Assembly (NCBI GenBank): GCA_022837365.1 | Contig: JALHHV010000060.1 | Span: 1-8,635, forward strand | Origin: Desulfovibrio sp. | GTDB taxonomy: Bacteria; Desulfobacterota; Desulfovibrionia; Desulfovibrionales; Desulfovibrionaceae | Direction: 5' to 3' | DNA length: 8,635 nucleotides | Shown: in pieces, positions 1-6,001 of the stretch | Layout of the letters: every line of letters starts with the position of its first letter | How positions within the stretch are numbered: position 1 is the first letter of the stretch | The notes under the pieces: model-generated | Database searches by the model: none | Told to the model about the DNA's origin: nothing | What the model saw: only the letters and a program-made list of their open reading frames with translations | Made by a program: the position numbers and the translations under genes

Positions 1-484
1 CGTTCCAGCCCAGTTCCGCCAGCAGGCCGCCCACGGCGGGAAAGATGGCCGTGCCCAGGCTGAGCACCCCGGCGTTGTAGCCCATGGCGCGCACCCGGTC
101 GTTGCCCTCGTACAGGTCGCCGATGAGGGTGGTGTACAGCACGCCCAGCGGGGCCGCGCCAAGGCCCTGCACGAAGCGGCAGGCCAGCAGGGCGGACAGC
201 CCGTGCGCGAAGAAGCAGGCCGTGCCGCCCAGCGTGAACAGGGCCATGGCGGGCAGCAGCACGCGCTTGCGGCCCAGGCGGTCGGCCAGCACCCCCGCGA
301 TGGGGGCCAGCACGATGCCGGGCAGGGTAAACGCCGTCAGCACCAGCCCCACCGAGGCCAGCGGGATGTCCAGTTCGCGCGCCATGAGCGGCAGTGCGGG
401 CATGACGCTGGAAACGCCCATGATTACCGTGAGGGTGATGCCGAAGATGGTGTGCAGGTTTCTGTCGCGCAGCAGCGGGTGCAT
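1..484 (-). CDS. Major facilitator superfamily transporter, N-terminal part (cut by window edge)
   Basis: This is an inner-membrane secondary transporter of the MFS, probably a proton-driven drug or metabolite exporter; the substrate cannot be told. The visible 161 residues hold the first four to five membrane helices. The loop after helix 2 carries MFS motif A, GVLADRLGRKR (residues 64-74). Helix 4 has the R-x-x-Q-G pattern RFVQGLGAAPLG (103-114), and helix 5 has a glycine-rich stretch resembling the exporter motif C (about 135-153, ending FPAVGG). The ATG at 482-484 is chosen because GGAAG lies four bases upstream and the first helix begins about ten residues in. Families of this kind are usually near 400 residues, so over half lies beyond position 1. 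It diverges from the zinc-ribbon gene. MFS membership is secure; the export direction is inferred from motif C-like residues. Confidence 0.93.
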   Translation of the reverse strand, partial: MHPLLRDRNLHTIFGITLTVIMGVSSVMPALPLMARELDIPLASVGLVLTAFTLPGIVLAPIAGVLADRLGRKRVLLPAMALFTLGGTACFFAHGLSALLACRFVQGLGAAPLGVLYTTLIGDLYEGNDRVRAMGYNAGVLSLGTAIFPAVGGLLAELGWN

Positions 485-709
485 GGGGCTTCCGTGGGCG
501 GTCGAATGTTGGGCGGGTTCTACGCCCGTCCGCGCGGCAAGGTCAAGGCAGGGGGCGGCACCGGCGCATCCTGCCGCCATTGTTGCATCGGCGGCGGTTA
601 CCGGATAGGAAGTCCGAAGGAGCCGGCACCCTGCCCCCGCCATGTGGCGAGGGGCGTGCACGGGCCACGCGGGGGCAACCGCATCCAGCATACGCGAGGG
701 GAAAAGGTC
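485..709. other. Divergent intergenic region between MFS gene and zinc-ribbon gene
   Basis: These 225 bases must hold the start signals for both divergent genes. I see only a 6-bp inverted repeat (GCCGCC at 573-578, GGCGGC at 590-595, 11-base loop) and a poor promoter-like pair for the plus strand (TTGCAT 583-588, 17 bases, TAGGAA 606-611; three of six matches in each box). Neither is convincing alone. The purine-rich AGGGGAAAAGG ending two bases before the ATG at 710 serves as ribosome binding site for the small gene. Confidence 0.35.
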
Positions 710-898
710 ATGCAGCCGGTGGATCCGGAAGGCTTGAGGGTGCGCTGCCCCTACTGTCACAAGGTGTTCATGATGCGCAAGAAACTACCGGCGTCGGAAA
801 CCGCCAGGATTCGGGTGAAATGCCCGAACTGCCGCGAGGAAGTGCTGTTGCCCGGCGAGGTGCTGGTGCAGGCCTGCAAGGACGGCGCGGGGAAGTAG
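710..898 (+). CDS. Small MJ0042-like zinc-ribbon protein (62 aa)
   Basis: The product is a 62-residue protein with two CPxC knuckles, CPYC at residues 13-16 and CPNC at 38-41. They are separated by 21 residues rich in Lys and Arg (KVFMMRKKLP at 18-27, then TARIRVK). This layout resembles MJ0042-type zinc-ribbon domains, where four cysteines bind one zinc ion and the short beta hairpin binds nucleic acid or protein. A fifth cysteine (56) lies in the tail. The frame stays open far upstream, but the ATG at 710 is preferred because a strong purine-rich Shine-Dalgarno stretch (AGGGGAAAAGG) lies just before it and the family motif begins ten residues later. It is a single-gene unit closed by a strong terminator three bases after the stop. 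Its role is unknown; similar mini-proteins are common in Desulfovibrio-type genomes and mostly uncharacterised. Confidence 0.82.
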   Translation: MQPVDPEGLRVRCPYCHKVFMMRKKLPASETARIRVKCPNCREEVLLPGEVLVQACKDGAGK

Positions 899-900
899 CC

Positions 901-946
901 CGCACGAAGCCCCGGCATCAGACGATGCCGGGGCTTCGTGCGTTTT
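901..946 (+). terminator. Rho-independent terminator of the zinc-ribbon gene
   Basis: The arms CGCACGAAGCCCCGGCATC (901-919) and GATGCCGGGGCTTCGTGCG (924-942) pair perfectly over 19 bp around a four-base AGAC loop. They are followed at once by TTTT (943-946). The hairpin begins three bases after the TAG of the zinc-ribbon gene. The minus strand has no T run after the stem, so it should mainly act on plus-strand transcripts. Confidence 0.88.
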
Positions 947-967
947 CGCATGATGGCGTGATGCGCG

Positions 968-1180
968 CCCCTAGGGGCTGTTTCCAAATTAGGACTTTCG
1001 TTCGTTGGCAAGGAAAACGAGCCTGCCATGAGGGAGTGCCTCAGCCGTTAGGCGGGCGCGCAGCGCGAGTCTTACGGCTAAGGACAGCAAAGCCATGGCA
1101 GACGAAGTTTGACCGCGTTGCGCTCGATGCCCGTAACACTCGCAAGCTCGCGTAACGGGCACGCTTCGCGCCCTTCGTAG
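968..1180. repeat. Palindrome-rich, dispersed-repeat-like block (REP/MITE-like)
   Basis: This stretch between the terminator and the body of the protease gene is dense in inverted repeats and differs in texture from the codons beside it. It opens with the palindrome CCCCTAGGGG (968-977). A two-tier hairpin follows (GCCT 1021-1024 with AGGC 1050-1053, inside it TGAGG 1029-1033 with CCTCA 1039-1043). Then come CGCGCAGCGCG (1057-1067), AGCCGT (1043-1048) with ACGGCT (1074-1079), and GCCCGT (1129-1134) with ACGGGC (1155-1160). The first 50 bases (TTTCCAAATTAGG and after) are AT-richer than the surroundings. No transposase frame or clear terminal inverted repeats are present. Its borders are approximate, and its right part overlaps the 3' end of the protease gene. 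That it recurs elsewhere in the genome is inference from its look. Confidence 0.5.
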
Positions 1181-3609
1181 CGCTTGCGCTTCTGCCTGAA
1201 GGCATCCTTGGCCAGCCTGCCCAGTTCGGCCAGGCGGCGGTCCACCTTGTCGTACAGGGTGCCGGGGGTGAACGTGGAGTCGGCGCGCATGCGCCCGGCG
1301 GGCATGCCGGTGAGCAGTTCCATGGCCTCGGTGATGTGCGCCACCGGCCAGATGGAGAAGCGCCCCTCGTTCACGGCGGCCACCACCTCCTGCTTCAGCA
1401 TCAGGTGGGCGATGTTGTCGCGCGGCAGGATCACGCCCTGCTCGCCGGTCAGCCCGTGGCGGCTGCACACCTCGAAGAACCCTTCCACCTTGCGGGTCAC
1501 GCCGCCCACGGCCATGATCTGGCCGGACTGGCTGACCGCGCCGGTGAAGGCCAGCGAAAGCCGGATGGGCACGTCCGCGATGGCCGAGAGCAGCGCCGCC
1601 AGTTCCGCACCCGAGGCGGAATCGCCCTCGATGCCCGCGTAGCTCTGCTCGAAGCACAGGCTGCCGGTCATCACCAGCGGCTTGGTCCGCGCGAACTGGC
1701 TGACCAAGTAGCTTTTCAGGATCATCATGGCCTTGGTGTGGATGGGCCCGCCAAGCTCGGCCTCGCGCTCAAGGTCGATGATGCCCCCGTGCCCCACGCC
1801 CACGGTGCAGGATATCTGGTGCGGCAGGCCGAACTCGAAGTCGCCGTACCAGGTCACCGACAGGCCGTTCACGCGGCCCACCTCGCTGCCGCTGGTGCGC
1901 ACCTTGATCAGTTCGCGGTCGTACTCGTCCATGAAGTTCTGTTCGACCAGGTTGGCGCGGTAGGTGCGGGCCACCATGGCGTCGTGCAGGGTGGTGCGGT
2001 CCACCAGCGCGCTGCCCTTCATGGAGGCCAGGGCCGATGCCTCGATCATCAGTTCGCGCAGCACCGGGAATTTCAGGGACAGCTTGCGCTGGTCCTCGAT
2101 GATGCGCGAGCCGTAGTCCACCAGGCCCGCCATGGCGTCGCGGTCGAAGGGCAGCAGCTTCGCCTCGTCGATGATCCGGGCGATGCGCGAAAGGTACACC
2201 TTGACCCCGTCGGCGTTGCGCTCGGTGGCCTCGGTGAGGTGCGCCTTGATCTTGAACAGCTTGGGAAAGCGGTCGTCGTTGACCAGGAGCGTCTCGTACA
2301 TCTCCTCGGTGCCCACCAGCACCACCTTCAGGTTCAGGCGCAGCGGTTCCGGCTCTATGCCCTTGGTCTTGGTGGATTCCTGCCCGTCGCCAGCGTCCTC
2401 TATGCGGGCCTGGCCGGAGCGCAGGGCGCGCAGCAGCCCTTCCCAGGCGCTGGGGTAGGACAGGATGTCCTCCATGTGCAGCACCAGGAAGCCGCCGTTG
2501 GCCTTTTGCAGCGAGCCCGCCTTGACCAGGGTGAAATCGGTGACCAGCGCGCCCATTTCCGATTCGCGCTCGATGCACCCCAGCAGGTTCGACAGCGTGG
2601 GGTGGTCGTCCACCACGATGGGCGCGCCGTGGGTTTCGCTGTTGTCCACGAACACGTTGATGTCGTAGCGGAACGAGGTGTCCTCCGGCGGCGGGCCAAG
2701 GTCCGGCTGCTGCTGCGGATGGGTGGGCAGGTCGCGCTGCACGAAGCCCTCGATGTTGTCCAGGATGTCCTCGCGCATATCGGCGAAGAAGCGCTTCAGT
2801 TCGTCGCACGGGCAGGACTTGGCGAACTTGTCGGCCAGCGGCGTCAGGAACTGGTCCAGCACTTCGCGCACCACTTCCTTTTCCAGGGTGCGCTCGTCCT
2901 CCACGAAGTCCTGTTCGGCGCGGGTCAGCTTGCGCATCAGGCCGGTCATGGCCTGCAACAGCCGGTCGCCCTTCAGCTTCAGGCTCTTGCGCAGGGTGGC
3001 GTCGAGCTTTTCGTACTCGTCCTCGCTGAGGCGCTTGCCCTCCACGATGGGGTACAGGGTCAGGCTGCCGGAATCGTCCATGTCCAGGTTGAAGCCTTCG
3101 CCCCCGGCCACGGTGTCCATTTCCTTGAACAGCTTGGCGCGCTGGGTCTGGAACTTGTCCAGCAGCAAGGTGCGCTTGCGCACGAAGGCGTCGTGCTCGA
3201 AGCGGCTGGGCGCCTCCTTGCGGGCCTTGGACAGGGCCTGGGTGAGGGCGGTGCGCAGCTTGCGCCCCTGCCCGGCGGGCAGCGCGATGAGGCGCGGCTT
3301 GTCCGGGTCCTCGAAATTGTAGACGTGGACGAGGTCCGGCGGGGTGTCCATCTTGCGGGCGCGCGGCGCAAGGTACTCGCGCAGCATGTAGGTGCGGCCA
3401 AGGTTGGCCTCTCCCGAAAGGTAGACGTTGTAGCCGCCGTCACGGATGTGCAGGGCCAGTTCCAGCGCCTGCAACACGCGGGGCTGGGGGGTGCGGCGCA
3501 TGCCGTTGCGCGGCGGGCGCGGAATGGCGTCGCTGGTCTCCCACGCGATGCGGGCGGGGTCGAGCGTGGCGCGAAGGCGGGCGGCGGGCAGCGGGGAAAC
3601 CTTGGTCAT
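1078..3609 (-). CDS. Lon-type (S16) AAA+ ATP-dependent protease, LonB/YcbZ-like
   Basis: This cytoplasmic ATP-dependent serine protease of the S16 group has an N-terminal AAA_32-type ATPase half and a C-terminal Lon proteolytic domain. The nucleotide-binding loop is GEANLGRT (residues 66-73), with Arg where Lys is usual. About residues 120-290 form a charged helical insert. A Walker B-like stretch, GGFLVLHMED, lies at 372-381, and the sensor region follows near 430-455. The catalytic serine is Ser666 in EGDSASGAEL, and the catalytic lysine is Lys707 in GGVTRKVEGF, so the peptidase dyad is intact. The ATG at 3607-3609 has GGAG four bases upstream. At 843 residues it is near the usual size for this group. 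The last 30 or so residues (from about 811, ending LRLPWLCCP) look unlike a family C terminus and come from the palindrome-rich block. It should degrade damaged or regulatory proteins; targets are unknown. It is transcribed away from the transferase-LpxR operon. Confidence 0.92.
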   Translation of the reverse strand: MTKVSPLPAARLRATLDPARIAWETSDAIPRPPRNGMRRTPQPRVLQALELALHIRDGGYNVYLSGEANLGRTYMLREYLAPRARKMDTPPDLVHVYNFEDPDKPRLIALPAGQGRKLRTALTQALSKARKEAPSRFEHDAFVRKRTLLLDKFQTQRAKLFKEMDTVAGGEGFNLDMDDSGSLTLYPIVEGKRLSEDEYEKLDATLRKSLKLKGDRLLQAMTGLMRKLTRAEQDFVEDERTLEKEVVREVLDQFLTPLADKFAKSCPCDELKRFFADMREDILDNIEGFVQRDLPTHPQQQPDLGPPPEDTSFRYDINVFVDNSETHGAPIVVDDHPTLSNLLGCIERESEMGALVTDFTLVKAGSLQKANGGFLVLHMEDILSYPSAWEGLLRALRSGQARIEDAGDGQESTKTKGIEPEPLRLNLKVVLVGTEEMYETLLVNDDRFPKLFKIKAHLTEATERNADGVKVYLSRIARIIDEAKLLPFDRDAMAGLVDYGSRIIEDQRKLSLKFPVLRELMIEASALASMKGSALVDRTTLHDAMVARTYRANLVEQNFMDEYDRELIKVRTSGSEVGRVNGLSVTWYGDFEFGLPHQISCTVGVGHGGIIDLEREAELGGPIHTKAMMILKSYLVSQFARTKPLVMTGSLCFEQSYAGIEGDSASGAELAALLSAIADVPIRLSLAFTGAVSQSGQIMAVGGVTRKVEGFFEVCSRHGLTGEQGVILPRDNIAHLMLKQEVVAAVNEGRFSIWPVAHITEAMELLTGMPAGRMRADSTFTPGTLYDKVDRRLAELGRLAKDAFRQKRKRYEGREACPLRELASVTGIERNAVKLRLPWLCCP

Positions 3610-3646
3610 GATGCTCCTGCACGGCGAAGGGCTTGATGGAACGCCA

Positions 3647-3668
3647 GCCCCGGCGGAGAGGCCGGGGC
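3647..3668 (-). promoter_or_regulatory. Perfect 8-bp hairpin in the 5' leader of the protease gene
   Basis: GCCCCGGC (3647-3654) and GCCGGGGC (3661-3668) pair fully around a six-base loop, 38 bases before the protease start codon. If transcription starts farther upstream, this lies in the mRNA leader. It could stabilise the message or affect its expression. No T run follows on either strand, so it is not a standard terminator. Its regulatory role is inference. Confidence 0.4.
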
Positions 3669-3698
3669 GTGGCGCCGGCGCGAGGGGCCGGGTTTCCC

Positions 3699-3727
3699 AG
3701 CCTAGCCTGTTGCCCCGCGCTTGTCAC
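3699..3727 (-). promoter_or_regulatory. Possible promoter for the protease gene
   Basis: On the minus strand GTGACA (complement of 3722-3727, five of six matches to TTGACA) is followed after 17 bases by TAGGCT (complement of 3699-3704, three of six matches to TATAAT). The spacing is ideal but the -10 box is weak. No classical CIRCE inverted repeat or heat-shock -10 pattern was seen here. Confidence 0.28.
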
Positions 3728-3739
3728 GTCCCGCAGGGT

Positions 3740-3768
3740 TTGTCAGCCGGGGCGGGAACGGCTATCAT
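3740..3768 (+). promoter_or_regulatory. Sigma-70-type promoter for the transferase-lpxR operon
   Basis: TTGTCA (3740-3745) and TATCAT (3763-3768) each match the sigma-70 consensus at five of six positions and are separated by exactly 17 bases. Transcription would start near 3775, leaving a leader of about 80 bases before the transferase ATG at 3854. A second TTGTCA copy sits 19 bases upstream (3721-3726). It is the clearest promoter in the window. Confidence 0.68.
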
Positions 3769-3853
3769 CCGCGCCATGGCCGCAGCCCAGTTCCCGCGGC
3801 AGCGTCGCGGGGCGGCGGTGCGCGGCGCGGAACCCTGCCCGCAAAGGAGCATC

Positions 3854-4609
3854 ATGAGCGACACCTGCGTACTCTTCTTCGTCAAGTATCCCGAGCCGGG
3901 CGCGGTGAAGACGCGCCTTGCGTCCGTCATGGGCGCGGAGCCCGCCGCCGCCATGTACCGCCATTTCGTGCAGGACATGCTGGCCGAACTGGCCCACGTG
4001 AAGGCCGACCTGCGCATCTGTTGCGACACGGGCACGGTCCCCGGCGGGGCGGGCGGTGTGGATGATCCGCTGGCCGCCTGCAAGGCGTGGCTGGGGCCCC
4101 GGCACGCCTGCCAGCCCCAGCGGGGCGACGACCTGGGCGCGCGCATGCGCACGGCCCTTGCCGATGCGTACGGCGCGGGATACGAGCGCGTGGTGGTGCT
4201 GGGCAGCGACATCCCCGACTTTCCGCACGAACTGGTGCAGAAGGCCCTGGACGACCTGGATTTGCACGACGCGGTCATCGGCCCGGCCTTCGACGGCGGG
4301 TACTACCTGATAGGCTTCCGGCGCGACAGGTTCCTGCCCGGCGTGTTCGAGGGCATGGAGTGGGGCGGCGCGACGGTGTACGCCGCCACCATGGAACGGC
4401 TGGAGGCCGCCCGGCTGGACGTGGTGCGCCTGCCGGAATGGAACGACGTGGACACCATGTGGGACCTCAACGTGCTGTACCGCACCAACCGCAACAGCTC
4501 GTTCCGCAAGTCGTCGTCCTACGCGGCCATGCGCGAGCACGACGCGCTGATCCGCCAGTACGACATGGAACTGCCCGTGTGGGCACGGGAAACGGAATCC
4601 GGCAAATGA
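3854..4609 (+). CDS. TIGR04282/DUF2064-type nucleotidyl- or glycosyl-transferase fold protein
   Basis: This 251-residue soluble protein has a GT-A-like nucleotide-diphospho-sugar transferase fold, of the type named TIGR04282 (CofC-like transferase 1). The N-terminal strand and nucleotide loop read FFVKYPEPGAVKTRL (residues 8-22). The metal and nucleotide site appears as LGSDIPD (116-122), and the acceptor-side motif as GPAFDGGYYLIGF (143-155). WNDVDTMWDL lies at 196-205. Family members transfer a nucleotide or sugar group, but few have a proven substrate. The ATG at 3854 is chosen because AAAGGAG ends four bases upstream and the family's first strand begins at once; the frame is open farther upstream, but that part lies over the promoter. 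It is the first gene of an operon, and its TGA overlaps the lpxR-like ATG. The C-terminal 40 residues (about 212-251) are charged and beyond the usual core. The fold is secure; the substrate is unknown. Confidence 0.87.
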   Translation: MSDTCVLFFVKYPEPGAVKTRLASVMGAEPAAAMYRHFVQDMLAELAHVKADLRICCDTGTVPGGAGGVDDPLAACKAWLGPRHACQPQRGDDLGARMRTALADAYGAGYERVVVLGSDIPDFPHELVQKALDDLDLHDAVIGPAFDGGYYLIGFRRDRFLPGVFEGMEWGGATVYAATMERLEAARLDVVRLPEWNDVDTMWDLNVLYRTNRNSSFRKSSSYAAMREHDALIRQYDMELPVWARETESGK

Positions 4610-5745
4610 ACCCTGCTTCGCTTCTGATGCGCGCGGCATTGTGCGGCGGCCTGCTGGCCCTGCTGCTGTGCGTTCCCCGTCATGCTCCGGCCGCCGACGC
4701 CGCGTCTGCGGCTTCTCCGTTCCCCGCGCCCACGCCCGGCGCCGACGGCGGCCCCGCGGACGCCGGAGAGCCGGAAAAGCCCAGGAAGGCCAAGGCGTTC
4801 AGCACGCTGGTCATCTACTTCGAGAACGACCTGTTCGGCGGCACCGACCAGTACTACACCAATGCGGTGCAGGCCCGGTTCGTCTCGCCCGACCTCAAGA
4901 CCCTGTCCGACGACGAAATGCTGCCCGACGTGCTGGACGGCCTCATCGAGCGCCTGCCCTTCGCGGGCGACCCGGACGCCCAGTACAACGTCAGCGTGGC
5001 CTTCGGGCAGGCCATCTACACCCCCTCCGACACCCAGATACGGGAATACATTCCCGGCGACCGGCCCTATGCGGGGTTCCTGTACGGGGCCATCGGCCTG
5101 CACGCCAAGAAGGGCGACCGCATGGACACCCTGCAATTCACCGGGGGCATCGTGGGGCCTTCGGCGCGGGGAGAGACGGCCCAGAACGAAGTGCACGAGT
5201 TGCGCCACATCCCCACGGCAAAGGGGTGGGACAACCAGTTGCACGACGAGCCGGGGCTGATGCTGAGCTGGCAGCGCAACTGGCGGCTGAACCCCGCATC
5301 CACCGGGCGCGGCTTCGGCTGGGACGTGCTGCCCCGCGCGGGGGCCACGGTGGGCAACGTGCTGACCCAGGCCAACGTGGGGGCCGAGGTGCGCTTCGGC
5401 TGGAACCTGCCCGGCGACTTCGAGACCTCGCTGATCCGGCCCGGCGGCGGCATCGAGGCCCCCACCGACGACGCGGACCCCCGCGTGCGCGAAAGCTGGG
5501 GCTGGTACCTGTTCACGGGCGTGGATGGCCGGGCGGTGGGCCACGACATCTTTCTGGACGGCAACACCTTTCGCGACAGCCACGACGTGGACAAGAAGCA
5601 CTTCGTGGCCGACCTTTCCGGCGGTCTTGCGGTAATCATCGAAGGGGTGCGCATAACCTACACCCACGTCTACCGTACCGAGGAATTCGTGGGGCAGGAC
5701 CGGGGCCAGCACTTCGGCTCGCTGACCGTGGGGGTGTCGTTCTAG
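4606..5745 (+). CDS. lpxR: LpxR-family lipid A 3'-O-deacylase, outer membrane
   Basis: LpxR proteins are outer-membrane beta barrels that remove the 3'-acyloxyacyl group from lipid A. The 379 residues start with a signal peptide: Met-Asn-Pro-Ala..., a hydrophobic core at 10-23, and an Ala-x-Ala-like cleavage site near 29-32. An unusual Pro/Ala/Gly-rich linker (about 31-65) follows, then the barrel. Known catalytic residues have clear counterparts: Asn74-Asp75 in FENDLFGGTDQYYTN, Thr85 in the same motif, and His197 in QNEVHELRHIPTAKGWDNQ. GDRPYAGFLYG (151-161) is another family signature. The C terminus ends in Phe (GVSF), typical of barrels inserted by the BAM complex. The ATG lies inside the ATGA shared with the transferase stop, and AACGGAATCC in the preceding gene is only a weak ribosome site, so translational coupling is likely. 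The symbol rests on family resemblance, not on tested activity. Confidence 0.88.
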   Translation: MNPASLLMRAALCGGLLALLLCVPRHAPAADAASAASPFPAPTPGADGGPADAGEPEKPRKAKAFSTLVIYFENDLFGGTDQYYTNAVQARFVSPDLKTLSDDEMLPDVLDGLIERLPFAGDPDAQYNVSVAFGQAIYTPSDTQIREYIPGDRPYAGFLYGAIGLHAKKGDRMDTLQFTGGIVGPSARGETAQNEVHELRHIPTAKGWDNQLHDEPGLMLSWQRNWRLNPASTGRGFGWDVLPRAGATVGNVLTQANVGAEVRFGWNLPGDFETSLIRPGGGIEAPTDDADPRVRESWGWYLFTGVDGRAVGHDIFLDGNTFRDSHDVDKKHFVADLSGGLAVIIEGVRITYTHVYRTEEFVGQDRGQHFGSLTVGVSF

Positions 5746-5796
5746 TCACACGGCCGGCGCGCGCCCATCCGGGCGGGCAAAGCCAGCGCACGCACG

Positions 5797-5828
5797 GGGC
5801 GTTCCGCAGGGAACGCCCTTCTTTTTTT
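5797..5828 (+). terminator. Rho-independent terminator of the transferase-lpxR operon
   Basis: GGGCGTTCC (5797-5805) and GGAACGCCC (5810-5818) form a perfect 9-bp stem with a GCAG loop, followed by TTCTTTTTTT (5819-5828). It lies about 50 bases after the lpxR-like stop codon. Confidence 0.9.
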
Positions 5829-5952
5829 GCCGGGGGGCCGTTTCGCCTCCCTTCGTCCTTCCCTTTCTGTCGCCAATCCTCCTTTTTGTCCGCTCCACAT
5901 GGCCGAGCCCGCACCGGCAGCCGGTTTGCCATGCCATGATTTATAACAGTGA

Positions 5953-5982
5953 TTGCCCGTACCGGGCTGGCTACAATATTAT
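5953..5982 (+). promoter_or_regulatory. Promoter and possible operator of the XRE regulator
   Basis: TTGCCC (5953-5958) and TATTAT (5977-5982) form a sigma-70-like pair with an 18-base spacer inside a local AT-rich island (about 5936-5996). Between the boxes lies the dyad GCCCG-TAC-CGGGC (5955-5967), which could be an operator, for instance for self-control by the HTH protein encoded just downstream. The start codon at 6002 would lie only about 12 bases from the expected transcript start. Functional assignment is inference. Confidence 0.42.
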
Positions 5983-6001
5983 AGACAAAAAAGTAGGCGA
6001 G

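Noticed and set aside
583..611. Promoter-like TTGCAT-17-TAGGAA before the zinc-ribbon gene
   Set aside because: Only three of six matches in each box, which is expected by chance in this length; not listed as a feature of its own.
757..1029. A 90-codon minus-strand frame across the zinc-ribbon gene, terminator and repeat block
   Set aside because: It reads through a terminator hairpin and the antisense of a motif-bearing gene, and has no motif of its own.
968..1180. A complete insertion sequence
   Set aside because: There is no transposase frame, no clear terminal inverted repeats and no visible target duplication; only a repeat-like block can be supported.
1336..3636. A 766-codon plus-strand open frame antisense to the protease gene
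   Set aside because: It mirrors codons of the clearly homologous protease, is very rich in His, Gln, Val and Gly without domain motifs, and is a usual by-product of high GC at third positions.
3446..3853. An upstream extension of the transferase frame by 136 residues
   Set aside because: It would run opposite the protease start and across the promoter; the ATG at 3854 has a clear AAAGGAG and fits the family's N terminus.
4519..5712. A 397-codon minus-strand open frame opposite the lpxR-like gene
   Set aside because: The plus strand encodes a barrel with all catalytic residues; the opposite frame has no recognisable features.
5936..6001. An upstream in-frame start adding 22 residues to the XRE regulator
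   Set aside because: The added residues fall in the AT-rich promoter island with no good ribosome site before 5936, and XRE proteins usually begin close to the HTH.
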